This document shows, one piece after another, positions 1 through 5,560 of a stretch of DNA of 5,707 nt. Numbering within the stretch: the stretch's first letter is position 1; each line of letters opens with the position of its first letter. The position numbers and the translations under genes are program-made. The DNA comes from CSP1-4 sp036559965 (GTDB lineage Bacteria; Chloroflexota; Limnocylindria; Limnocylindrales; CSP1-4), in the NCBI GenBank assembly GCA_036559965.1, contig DATBSD010000098.1:1-5707 (forward strand), read 5' to 3'. The notes under the pieces are model-generated. The model was not told where the DNA came from. It saw only the letters and a list, made by a program, of their open reading frames with translations, and did no database searches.

Positions 1-1457
1 GGCCCCACGCGCGCCTCGAGGCGTCCGGCGCGGCGGTCGGCCTGCCGGACGGCCAGATGGGCAACTCGGAGGTCGGCCACCTCAACCTTGGCTCCGGCCG
101 GCCGGTGCTCCAGGACCTGCCGCGCATCGACCAGGCGATCAGCGATGGCTCGTTCGCCGCCAACGCGGTGCTGCTCGCGGCCTGTCACGCGGCGCAGGGC
201 GGCCGGCGCCTGGCCATCGTCAGCCTCATCGGACCCGGCGGCGTCCACGCCCACGACCGTCATCTCGTCGCGCTCGCGGCGCTGGCTCGTGAGAGCGGCG
301 TCGACGACGTCGCCATCCATGCGCTGCTCGACGGGCGCGACACGCCGCCCCGCTCGGCGGCGGGCTTCGTCCCCGATCTGGAGCGCCGCCTCGGCGACGT
401 CCATCCAGGGGCTCGCATCGCTACCATCGGCGGCCGCTACTTCGGCATGGATCGCGATCGCCGCTGGGACCGGGTACAGCGCGCCTACGACGCCATCGTC
501 CACGGGCAGGGTCTTGACGCGGCATCGGCCGAGCAGGCCATCGCCGAGGCCTACGATCGGGGCGAGGACGACGAGTTCGTGCAGCCGACGGTCATCGCCG
601 GCCGCGACGGGCGCCCGCGCGACGGTGATGTCGTCGTCATCGCCAACTTCCGGGCCGATCGGGCGCGGCAGCTGACCCGGGCGCTGGTGCTGGGTGATGA
701 CTTTCAGGACTTCGACCGCGGCGTCCGGCCGGGCTGCCGCGTGGTGACGATGACCGATGTCGAGGCGGGTCTGCCGGTCGAGGTCGCCTTCCCGCCGCTC
801 ATCGTGCCCAGCCTCGCCGAGCGGGCATCGACGCTCGGCTGGCGCCAGTTCCATGTCGCCGAGACCGAGAAGTACGCCCACGTGACGTACTTCTTCAACG
901 GCGGCGTGGAGGCGGCCTGGCCGGGCGAGGAACGTCGCCTGGTGCCCAGCCAGCAGGTCGCCACGTACGACCGGGCGCCGGCGATGAGCGCGGCCGGTGT
1001 GACCGATGCGCTGGTCGATGCGATCGAGGGTGACGCCTACGACCTCATCGTGGCCAACATCGCCAACGCGGACATGGTCGGGCACACCGGCCGCTGGGCG
1101 GCGACCGTGGCCGCGCTCGAGGTCGTGGACGGCTGCCTCGGGCGCATCGCCGACGCGGTCCTGGCCGCCGATGCTCGGTCGCTCGCGGCAGGTGGCGCCG
1201 GTGCCCTGCTGTGCATCACGGCCGACCACGGCAACGCGGACGAGATGCGGGACGCGAGGGGGGCGCCGGTCACGGCCCACTCCCTCAACCCCGTGCCGGT
1301 CGTCCTCCTCGGGACCTCGGTCCGCGGCCGGCGGTTGCGCGATGGTGTGCTGGCCGACGTGGCGCCGACGCTCCTGGCCTGCGCCGGCGAACCGGACCTG
1401 CCCGGTCAGACCGGTGCCTCGTTGCTCGTGGCCGAGGCCGTCGTCGGCCAGAGGTGA
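1..1457 (+). CDS. gpmI: 2,3-bisphosphoglycerate-independent phosphoglycerate mutase, 5' end missing
   Basis: Interconverts 3- and 2-phosphoglycerate in glycolysis and gluconeogenesis in the cytoplasm, through a phosphoserine intermediate and two Mn/Zn-type metal ions. The reading frame is open from base 3, before any start codon, and 18 residues precede the methionine at 57, so the gene begins outside the window. By comparison with the family (about 510 residues) roughly 45 residues are missing, including the first metal-binding Asp. Counting that methionine as 1, the family's active-site residues are all visible: nucleophile Ser4 in MGNSEVGH, His64 in GGVHAH, Arg94/Asp95 in DGRDTPP, Arg127 and Arg133 in GRYFGMDRDR, Arg199/Arg202 in NFRADR, Lys272 in EKYAHVTYFFNGG, Asp339/His343 in ADMVGH, Asp390/His391 in TADHGNADE and His408 in AHSLNPVP. 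Motif spacing implies about 10 extra residues (Ala/Gly-rich, near 370-383) before TADHGN. secG follows after 58 bases. Identification is very secure; the enzyme looks intact where visible. Confidence 0.98.
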   Translation, partial: PHARLEASGAAVGLPDGQMGNSEVGHLNLGSGRPVLQDLPRIDQAISDGSFAANAVLLAACHAAQGGRRLAIVSLIGPGGVHAHDRHLVALAALARESGVDDVAIHALLDGRDTPPRSAAGFVPDLERRLGDVHPGARIATIGGRYFGMDRDRRWDRVQRAYDAIVHGQGLDAASAEQAIAEAYDRGEDDEFVQPTVIAGRDGRPRDGDVVVIANFRADRARQLTRALVLGDDFQDFDRGVRPGCRVVTMTDVEAGLPVEVAFPPLIVPSLAERASTLGWRQFHVAETEKYAHVTYFFNGGVEAAWPGEERRLVPSQQVATYDRAPAMSAAGVTDALVDAIEGDAYDLIVANIANADMVGHTGRWAATVAALEVVDGCLGRIADAVLAADARSLAAGGAGALLCITADHGNADEMRDARGAPVTAHSLNPVPVVLLGTSVRGRRLRDGVLADVAPTLLACAGEPDLPGQTGASLLVAEAVVGQR

Positions 1458-1466
1458 GGCGGACGC

Positions 1467-1476
1467 GTGCTATCCT
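1467..1476 (+). promoter_or_regulatory. Putative extended -10 promoter element for secG
   Basis: GTGCTATCCT combines a TGC extension with the -10-like hexamer TATCCT (1471-1476), ten bases after the gpmI stop. Transcription starting about 7 bases further on would give a leader of some 30 bases carrying the secG ribosome-binding site. No good -35 hexamer lies 16-18 bases upstream. The same octamer GTGCTAWC precedes the tRNA-Leu pair and tRNA-Phe in this window, which strengthens the call. secG may also be read through from gpmI. Confidence 0.4.
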
Positions 1477-1500
1477 TCGCCGACTCCACGCCCGACACGC

Positions 1501-1505
1501 AAGGA
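1501..1505 (+). promoter_or_regulatory. Ribosome-binding site of secG
   Basis: AAGGA lies 10 bases before the GTG at 1516. It is the only purine-rich Shine-Dalgarno-like stretch near the start of the SecG homology, and it decides in favour of this GTG start. Confidence 0.6.
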
Positions 1506-1515
1506 CCGTCTGCCC

Positions 1516-1746
1516 GTGAACAGCATCCTGGCCATCGGCCAGATCGTCGTCAGCATCGGCCTCATGGCCGCCATCCTGCTCCAGGCGCGCGGCGCCGGAC
1601 TGGGTTCGGCCTTCGGCGGCGACTCGTCGGTCTACCGCAGCCGGCGCGGCATCGAGAAGACGCTCTTCCAGTTCACCGTCGCGTTGACCGTCCTGTTCGT
1701 GGTCTTTTCCATCGCCGCGTACGCTTTGGCGGCCACCGCGGCCTGA
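1516..1746 (+). CDS. secG: Preprotein translocase subunit SecG
   Basis: Small integral membrane subunit of the SecYEG channel, which exports unfolded preproteins across the cytoplasmic membrane with SecA; SecG is an auxiliary subunit that stimulates translocation. The 76-residue product matches the usual bacterial length (about 70-110) and layout: a first membrane helix at about residues 3-23, the conserved cytoplasmic loop GAGLGSAFGGDSS (26-38) with the glycine-rich GLGSAFGG signature, a basic stretch RSRRGIEK (41-48), and a second membrane helix at about 52-72 before a short Ala-rich tail. The start is GTG, placed by AAGGA ten bases upstream and because the first helix begins three residues later; the same frame is open much further upstream but only as an overlap with gpmI. 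It lies 58 bases after gpmI, a placement next to glycolytic genes that is common for secG. No SecY or SecE gene is present here. Confidence 0.95.
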   Translation: MNSILAIGQIVVSIGLMAAILLQARGAGLGSAFGGDSSVYRSRRGIEKTLFQFTVALTVLFVVFSIAAYALAATAA

Positions 1747-1759
1747 CCCCGTGCTGCGA

Positions 1760-1780
1760 CGCGGCTGCGAGGGGGCCGCG
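1760..1780 (+). repeat. Inverted repeat between secG and the solute-binding protein gene
   Basis: CGCGGC (1760-1765) and GCCGCG (1775-1780) are perfect complements around a 9-base purine-rich loop. It begins 14 bases after the secG stop and ends 26 bases before the next start codon. There is no T-run after it, so it is not a classical intrinsic terminator. It could be an RNA-stabilising stem, or chance in GC-rich DNA. Confidence 0.35.
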
Positions 1781-1793
1781 AGCAGTGCGATCG

Positions 1794-1798
1794 AAGGA
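1794..1798 (+). promoter_or_regulatory. Ribosome-binding site of the solute-binding protein gene
   Basis: AAGGA sits 8 bases before the TTG at 1807. No ATG or GTG in that frame lies at a suitable distance (the nearby GTG at 1817 is out of frame), so this site supports the unusual TTG start. Confidence 0.6.
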
Positions 1799-1806
1799 CC
1801 CAGTCA

Positions 1807-3537
1807 TTGAACATCCGTGAACGCGGCATCCTCGCGGCCGCCCTCGTGGTACTCGCCTTTGTGGCCGGCCTGCTCATCGTTAGCGGCCCGACCACGACGC
1901 CGGCCGCCAGCGCGAGCCCGAGCGGCTTTGCCGCCACCCCGGTCCTGCGCGTCGGGACCGTCGGGCGCGTCGAGACCCTCGACCCTCTCTACGCGACCGA
2001 TCCGGCCGAGCGGGATGCCATCGAGCTGCTCTTCCGCGGCCTCACGCGTCTCGGTCCGGCCGGCACCGTCCAGCCCGATCTGGCAAGCGACTGGGAGGTC
2101 AGCGACGACGGCCGGACGTGGACCTTCGAGCTGCGCGACGACGTTCGATGGCACGACGGCCAGCCGGTCACGGCGGACGACGTCGTGTTCACCGTGCTCA
2201 GCCTCCAGCACCCCGACTACGACGGCCCGCACGGCAACGCCTTCCGCAACCTGACCGTCGAGCGGCTCTCACCGACGCGCGTGCGCTTCGTGCTCGAGCG
2301 GCCGCTCGCGTCGTTCCTCACGGCGACGACGCAGCCCATCGTGCCCGCTCATCTCCTGGCGGCCATCCCCGTCGCCGAACGGCGCGCGACCGCATTCAGC
2401 CAGCAACCCGTCGGCAGCGGCCCCTTCCGCCTGGCTGCGCTGGGCGAGGACGAGGTCCTGCTCGAGCGGGCCGGCCCGCCGCCCGGCGGCGCCGCCGCGT
2501 CACTGCCCGCCGATCCCTTCGCGACGCCCATCCAGGCCACGCCGGCACCACCGCAGGACGGACCCCAGCGTCCGCATCTCGACGCCCTCGCGCTGGAGAT
2601 CTATCCCGATGCCGCTTCACTCGCCGACGCCGTCGAGGCCGGCGAGGTGGACATGGCCGGCGACCTGCCAGCGGATCGGATCGAGGCGCTCTCGACGCGA
2701 CCGGGCCTGCGGCCCATCGCCTACCCCACGAGCCACCTGACAGCGGCCGTCCTCAACCTGCGGGCAGGCGGCTCGCCCTTTCGCGATGCCGGCGTCCGAC
2801 GGGCGCTGCTCCAGGCCATCGACCGTGAGGGCCTCGTGGCCGAGGTCGTGGCGGGCCACGGCGTCATCACGGATGTCCCCATCGCACCGTCGTCGGCGCT
2901 CTATGACCGCGGCGGCCCGGGCGTCATCAGCCACGACCAGGCCGCCGCGGCCAAGGCGCTCCGCGCGGCGGGCTGGAAGAAGGTCGGCGGCTCCTGGCAG
3001 GCGAGTGGCGCCAAGGAGCCATTGCGCATCGAGGTCGCGACCATCGACGCGGAGAGCAACCCGCAGCTGCATGCCGCTGCTGAACGCGTCGTGGCGGCCT
3101 GGAAGGATCTGGGCATCAAGGCCACGCTCAAGGCCTACCCGCCGGCCGAGTTCGTCGAGGGCCAGCTGCGATCGGGCGACTTCGACGCCGCCGTGGTCGA
3201 GATGGACCTCGGTCTCGACCCCGACCTGACCGCCCTGCTCGACTCCAGCCAGGCTGCTCGCGGGGGCTCCAACCTGGCCGGCTTCCAGTCGGCCAAGATG
3301 GACGGGCTGCTCGCCGCCGCTCGCATGGCCGTCGATCCCGCGCAGCGAGCGACGAAGTCCGCAGAGCTCCAGCGCGAGCTCGCAGAGCGGATGCCGTTCC
3401 TGCCGCTCTTCCTCGAGGACCGTGTCGAGATCCTCGGCGATCGGCTCGATGGACCCACGCCGCGGCTCATCTCCCGGCCGTCGGACCGATTTTGGGACGT
3501 GCTAACATGGCGCCTTGCCGAGACCCCCGAGCAGTGA
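1807..3537 (+). CDS. ABC transporter family 5 extracellular solute-binding protein (DppA/OppA-like)
   Basis: Probable extracytoplasmic receptor of a peptide- or nickel-type ABC importer; the ligand cannot be read from the sequence. The 576-residue product has the SBP_bac_5 layout. Residues 8-26 form a hydrophobic N-terminal segment after the basic MNIRERG, followed by a Pro/Ala/Ser/Thr linker (27-45). Recognisable motifs include VLRVGTVGRVETLDPLYATD (46-65), AIELLFRGL (71-79), PDLASDWEVSDDGRTWTFEL (90-109), VRWHDGQPVTADDVVFT (113-129), QPVGSGPFRL (200-209), RRALLQAIDRE (331-341) and a C-terminal lobe with AAERVVAAWKDLGI (424-437) and SGDFDAAVVEMDLGLDPDL (456-474). There is no cysteine after the hydrophobic segment, so it is not a standard lipoprotein; it is either secreted after cleavage near ASASP or membrane-anchored. 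A Pro/Ala/Gly-rich insert (about 222-257) interrupts the domain. The start is TTG, supported by AAGGA 8 bases upstream. No permease or ATPase gene adjoins it in the window: secG is upstream and tRNA genes downstream. Confidence 0.9.
   Translation: MNIRERGILAAALVVLAFVAGLLIVSGPTTTPAASASPSGFAATPVLRVGTVGRVETLDPLYATDPAERDAIELLFRGLTRLGPAGTVQPDLASDWEVSDDGRTWTFELRDDVRWHDGQPVTADDVVFTVLSLQHPDYDGPHGNAFRNLTVERLSPTRVRFVLERPLASFLTATTQPIVPAHLLAAIPVAERRATAFSQQPVGSGPFRLAALGEDEVLLERAGPPPGGAAASLPADPFATPIQATPAPPQDGPQRPHLDALALEIYPDAASLADAVEAGEVDMAGDLPADRIEALSTRPGLRPIAYPTSHLTAAVLNLRAGGSPFRDAGVRRALLQAIDREGLVAEVVAGHGVITDVPIAPSSALYDRGGPGVISHDQAAAAKALRAAGWKKVGGSWQASGAKEPLRIEVATIDAESNPQLHAAAERVVAAWKDLGIKATLKAYPPAEFVEGQLRSGDFDAAVVEMDLGLDPDLTALLDSSQAARGGSNLAGFQSAKMDGLLAAARMAVDPAQRATKSAELQRELAERMPFLPLFLEDRVEILGDRLDGPTPRLISRPSDRFWDVLTWRLAETPEQ
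3499..3508 (+). promoter_or_regulatory. Putative promoter -10 element for the tRNA-Leu genes
   Basis: GTGCTAACAT holds an extended -10-like element (TGC plus TAACAT at 3503-3508) inside the last codons of the solute-binding protein gene, in a locally AT-richer patch. Initiation near 3515 would give a precursor leader of about 48 bases before tRNA-Leu(CAG). No clear -35 box was seen. The octamer GTGCTAWC recurs before secG and tRNA-Phe. Confidence 0.4.
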
Positions 3538-3562
3538 TGTTCGCGTCTGCGGCACCGTCGGC

Positions 3563-3649
3563 GCCGAGGTGGCGGAATAGGCAGACGCGCTAGGTTCAGG
3601 ACCTAGTGGCCGCAAGGTCGTGTGGGTTCAAGTCCCTCCCTCGGTACCA
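3563..3649 (+). tRNA. tRNA-Leu (anticodon CAG)
   Basis: An 87-base class II tRNA that reads the leucine codon CUG. The acceptor stem is GCCGAGG (3563-3569) with CCTCGGT (3639-3645), then discriminator A3646 and an encoded CCA. The anticodon stem CTAGG/CCTAG (3590-3594/3602-3606) encloses the loop TTCAGGA with anticodon CAG at 3597-3599. The long variable arm GGCC-GCAA-GGTC (3608-3619) is the leucine hallmark. The T-arm loop is TTCAAGT (3627-3633). Two weak spots are visible: the first acceptor pair is G-U, and the T stem GTGGG/CCCTC contains one T-T mismatch (3623/3637). It probably shares a transcript with the next tRNA-Leu, 14 bases downstream. Confidence 0.95.
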
Positions 3650-3663
3650 CCCCGATGGCTCGG

Positions 3664-3748
3664 GCCCAGGTGGCGGAATTGGTATACGCGTACGTTTGAG
3701 GGGCGTATGACGCAAGTCATCCGGGTTCAAGTCCCGGCCTGGGCACCA
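3664..3748 (+). tRNA. tRNA-Leu (anticodon GAG)
   Basis: An 85-base class II tRNA for leucine codons CUC and CUU. The acceptor stem GCCCAGG (3664-3670) pairs perfectly with CCTGGGC (3738-3744), followed by A3745 and encoded CCA. The anticodon stem TACGT/GCGTA (3691-3695/3703-3707, closing on a G-U pair) carries the loop TTGAGGG with anticodon GAG at 3698-3700. The variable arm TGAC-GCAA-GTCA (3708-3719) and the T arm CCGGG-TTCAAGT-CCCGG (3721-3737) are perfect. Its 5' part (AGGTGGCGGAAT) matches the preceding tRNA-Leu, as expected of isoacceptors. The DNA after it (CCCTCTCCCTCTTTGACC) has pyrimidine runs but no hairpin, so no terminator is called. Confidence 0.96.
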
Positions 3749-3790
3749 CCCTCTCCCTCTTTGACCCATCGTCTGGCCCTGCGCCTCGGG

Positions 3791-3796
3791 TAGGAT
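3791..3796 (+). promoter_or_regulatory. Possible -10 element before tRNA-Val
   Basis: TAGGAT ends 6 bases before the mature 5' end of tRNA-Val, so initiation would fall at or next to the tRNA's first base. A good -35 match, TTGACC (3761-3766), lies upstream, but the 24-base gap between them exceeds the usual 16-19. Alternatively tRNA-Val is processed from the tRNA-Leu transcript. Confidence 0.25.
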
Positions 3797-3802
3797 CGCC
3801 CT

Positions 3803-3879
3803 GGGCGGTTAGCTCAGTCGGTCAGAGCACCTCGCTTACACCGAGGGGGTCACAGGTTCGAGTCCTGTACCGCCCACCA
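3803..3879 (+). tRNA. tRNA-Val (anticodon UAC)
   Basis: A 77-base class I tRNA that reads GUA and, with the usual wobble modification, other valine codons. The acceptor stem GGGCGGT (3803-3809) pairs perfectly with ACCGCCC (3869-3875), followed by A3876 and encoded CCA. The D arm contains TTAGCTCAGTCGGTCAGAGC. The anticodon stem CCTCG/CGAGG (3830-3834/3842-3846) encloses the loop CTTACAC with anticodon TAC at 3837-3839. The T arm has ACAGG-TTCGAGT-CCTGT. It lies 54 bases after tRNA-Leu(GAG) and 48 bases before the lemA start. Confidence 0.97.
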
Positions 3880-3893
3880 CCTGGCCGGCCACC

Positions 3894-3899
3894 TATACT
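3894..3899 (+). promoter_or_regulatory. Putative -10 element for lemA
   Basis: TATACT differs from the TATAAT consensus at one base and sits 28 bases before the lemA ATG, in an otherwise GC-rich gap after tRNA-Val. Initiation would fall near 3906, which leaves a short leader holding the AGGAGG site. A -35 box would fall within the 3' end of tRNA-Val and is not recognisable. Confidence 0.45.
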
Positions 3900-3917
3900 C
3901 GTGGCAGTCGCACACAG

Positions 3918-3923
3918 AGGAGG
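3918..3923 (+). promoter_or_regulatory. Strong ribosome-binding site of lemA
   Basis: AGGAGG, a full Shine-Dalgarno match, lies 4 bases before the ATG at 3928. It settles the start against an in-frame GTG at 3901, which has no such site and would lie at or upstream of the likely transcription start. Confidence 0.8.
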
Positions 3924-3927
3924 TCGG

Positions 3928-4503
3928 ATGACCGGCGTCATCATCGCCATCGGGATCATCGTCGTCCTGGTCGTCATCGTCATCGCCATCTACAACGGGC
4001 TCGTTCAGAAGCGGTTGCGCGTCGACGAGGCGCTGGCCCAGATCGAAGTCCAGCTCAAGCGCCGTCACGACCTCATCCCCAACCTCGTGAGCGCCGTCAA
4101 GGGCTACATGGGCTTCGAGCAGTCGGTGCTCGAGAACGTCACCAACGCCCGGGCCGCCGCCGTCGCCGCAGGCGCCCAGGGGCCGGCCGAGCAGGCCGTT
4201 GCCGAGAACGCGCTGACCTCGTCGCTGCGCTCCCTGTTCGCGGTCGTCGAGAACTACCCCGAGCTGAAGGCCAACGAGAACGTGCTCGCCCTCCAGGAGG
4301 AGCTGACCACGACCGAGAACCAGATCAGCTTCTCGCGCCAGCACTACAACGCCACCACGCTCGACTACAACACGACCATCCAAACGGTCCCTTCGGTCCT
4401 GCTGGCCGGCCCGTTCGGCTTCACGAAGCGCGAATTCTTCGACGCCGAGCCAGAGGCAAGCAACGTCCCGGCGGTCGACCTGTCGCTCCCGCCGCGCACC
4501 TGA
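3928..4503 (+). CDS. lemA: LemA family membrane-anchored protein
   Basis: A LemA-family protein of 191 residues, close to the usual 180-200. The family has one N-terminal membrane helix and a mainly helical domain; its biochemical role is not firmly known. One long hydrophobic helix runs over residues 3-22. The signature blocks follow: YNGLVQKRLRVDEALAQIEV (22-41), QLKRRHDLIPNLVSAVKGYM (42-61), then the later motifs YPELKANENVLALQEELTTTENQISFSRQHYN (110-141) and the C-terminal VPSVLLAGPFGFTKREFFDAEPEA (154-177). The ATG at 3928 is chosen because AGGAGG precedes it and the membrane helix begins at once; a GTG nine codons upstream is unlikely. htpX follows after 70 bases. LemA and HtpX genes are often adjacent in bacteria, so a shared role in membrane or envelope protein maintenance is plausible but inferred. 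The TPM-domain protein that sometimes accompanies LemA is absent here. Confidence 0.96.
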   Translation: MTGVIIAIGIIVVLVVIVIAIYNGLVQKRLRVDEALAQIEVQLKRRHDLIPNLVSAVKGYMGFEQSVLENVTNARAAAVAAGAQGPAEQAVAENALTSSLRSLFAVVENYPELKANENVLALQEELTTTENQISFSRQHYNATTLDYNTTIQTVPSVLLAGPFGFTKREFFDAEPEASNVPAVDLSLPPRT

Positions 4504-4535
4504 GCCCGACCGCTCGCGAGGCCCGCCCGCGCGCT

Positions 4536-4550
4536 CCTGGCCACGCCAGG
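4536..4550 (+). repeat. Small inverted repeat between lemA and htpX
   Basis: CCTGGC (4536-4541) and GCCAGG (4545-4550) are perfect complements around the 3-base loop CAC. It lies 32 bases after the lemA stop and ends 23 bases before the htpX ATG. The following sequence (CACATTCGG) has no T-run, so it is not a standard terminator. It may form a small stem in a lemA-htpX transcript, or be chance. Confidence 0.35.
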
Positions 4551-4573
4551 CACATTCGGCGACGACCGATCCG

Positions 4574-5560
4574 ATGACCGGCCAACGGCAGTCGTTCCAT
4601 CAGCAGATCAGCCAGAACCGACGCCGCTCGGTGCTGCTGACCGTCATCGTCGCCGGCCTGCTCGGGCTGCTCGGATTCGGCATCGGCTACGTCGTCGGCG
4701 GCGACGTCGTCTACGGCATCCCGGTCCTCGTCGGCATCGTGCTGCTGACGTTCCTGGTCTCGATCGCGACCTACTTCTCGGGCGACGGCATCGTGCTCGC
4801 CGCATCGCAGGCGCACGAGGTCACCGAGCAGCAGGCGCCGCAGCTGCTCAATGTCGTCCGCGAACTGTCGATGGCGGCCGGCATCCCGGCGCCGCGGGTC
4901 TACCTCATCGACGACACGGCGCCCAACGCGTTCGCCACCGGGCGGGACCCGAAACACGCGTCGGTGGCGGTCACGACCGGGCTGCTCGAGAAGCTCGACC
5001 GCGAAGAGCTCCAGGGCGTCATCGGGCACGAGCTGTCGCATGTTCGCAACCTCGACATCCGCTTCACGTTGCTCGTGGCCGTGCTCGTCGGCTCGGTCGC
5101 CCTCCTGGCCGACATGTTCCTGCGCTTCAGCTTCTGGGGCGGCATGAGCGGCCGCTCGCGCTCGCGCGGCTCCGATGGCGGGGGAGGGGCGCAGGCCATC
5201 ATCATGATCCTGGTCCTGCTGCTGGCCATCCTGGCCCCCATCGCGGCGCGCCTCGTCCAGCTCGCCGTGAGTCGCGAGCGGGAGTACCTGGCCGACGCGT
5301 CGTCGGTCGAGATCACCCGCAACCCGTACGGTCTCGAGCGCGCGCTGCTCAAGATCTCCGAGGATCGCGAGGTCCTCGAGGTCGCCAACCGGGCCACCCA
5401 GCACCTCTTCATCGTCAACCCCATCAAGGCGTTCGAGGCACGCGCCCAGGGCCTCTTCTCGACCCATCCGCCGATCGTCGAGCGGGTCAACCGACTGCGC
5501 GTCCTGACCGGCGCACCACCCCTCGTGGCCGACTCGGCGGAGGTCGCCGACCTCGACTGA
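4574..5560 (+). CDS. htpX: HtpX-type membrane zinc metalloprotease (M48 family)
   Basis: Integral membrane protease that degrades misfolded or damaged membrane proteins, with its active site on the cytoplasmic side; in E. coli it acts alongside FtsH. The 328-residue product has the full M48B layout. The N-terminal FHQQISQNRRRSVLL block (8-22) is typical. Membrane helices lie at about 19-41 and 45-68, then an extended domain with PRVYLIDDTAPNAFATGRDP (107-126). The zinc-binding HExxH motif is HELSH (152-156, catalytic Glu153), followed by two more hydrophobic segments (164-185 and 206-230). The third zinc ligand is Glu237 in SREREYLADA. C-terminal family motifs are NPYGLERAL (250-258) and FSTHPPIVERVNRL (295-308). 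A Ser/Arg/Gly-rich loop (191-205) separates helices 3 and 4. The ATG at 4574 fits the family N-terminus, but no Shine-Dalgarno sequence precedes it. It is probably co-expressed with lemA; tRNA-Phe lies 64 bases downstream. Confidence 0.97.
   Translation: MTGQRQSFHQQISQNRRRSVLLTVIVAGLLGLLGFGIGYVVGGDVVYGIPVLVGIVLLTFLVSIATYFSGDGIVLAASQAHEVTEQQAPQLLNVVRELSMAAGIPAPRVYLIDDTAPNAFATGRDPKHASVAVTTGLLEKLDREELQGVIGHELSHVRNLDIRFTLLVAVLVGSVALLADMFLRFSFWGGMSGRSRSRGSDGGGGAQAIIMILVLLLAILAPIAARLVQLAVSREREYLADASSVEITRNPYGLERALLKISEDREVLEVANRATQHLFIVNPIKAFEARAQGLFSTHPPIVERVNRLRVLTGAPPLVADSAEVADLD

Noticed and set aside
57..59. ATG at 57 as the true start of gpmI
   Set aside because: The frame continues upstream to the window edge, and residues just before it (VGLPDGQ) belong to the conserved family block; starting there would remove the first metal-binding Asp.
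1467..1820. A 117-codon plus-strand frame overlapping secG, starting at GTG
   Set aside because: Its start coincides with the promoter-like octamer and its product is Arg/Pro/His-rich. SecG in another frame explains the region.
2118..2828. A 236-codon plus-strand frame inside the solute-binding protein gene
   Set aside because: The product is Arg/Pro/Ala-rich without motifs, a frame shadow of a gene whose own frame matches SBP_bac_5 throughout.
3563..3748. Direct repeat between the two tRNA-Leu genes as a mobile or attachment-site duplication
   Set aside because: The similarity is that expected of leucine isoacceptors; both copies are complete tRNAs, and no integrase or foreign-looking DNA is nearby.
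3749..3770. Pyrimidine-rich run after tRNA-Leu(GAG) as a terminator
   Set aside because: CCCTCTCCCTCTTT is not preceded by a hairpin outside the tRNA itself and the T-run is only three bases.
3901..3927. GTG at 3901 as the lemA start
   Set aside because: It has no ribosome-binding site, lies at or before the likely transcription start, and would put a nonconserved polar stretch before the membrane helix. The ATG at 3928 has AGGAGG four bases upstream.
3850..4383. A minus-strand frame of 177 codons opposite lemA and the end of tRNA-Val
   Set aside because: It contains a run of about 20 Asp/Gly residues opposite the LemA membrane helix (Ile/Val codons) and runs into the tRNA-Val gene; it is an antisense artefact.
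4421..5467. A long (348-codon) open frame on the minus strand opposite lemA's end and htpX
   Set aside because: It is antisense to a clear HtpX with all catalytic motifs. Its product is a low-complexity run of Asp, Arg, Glu and Gln, typical of the complementary strand of GC-rich genes, with no recognisable domain.
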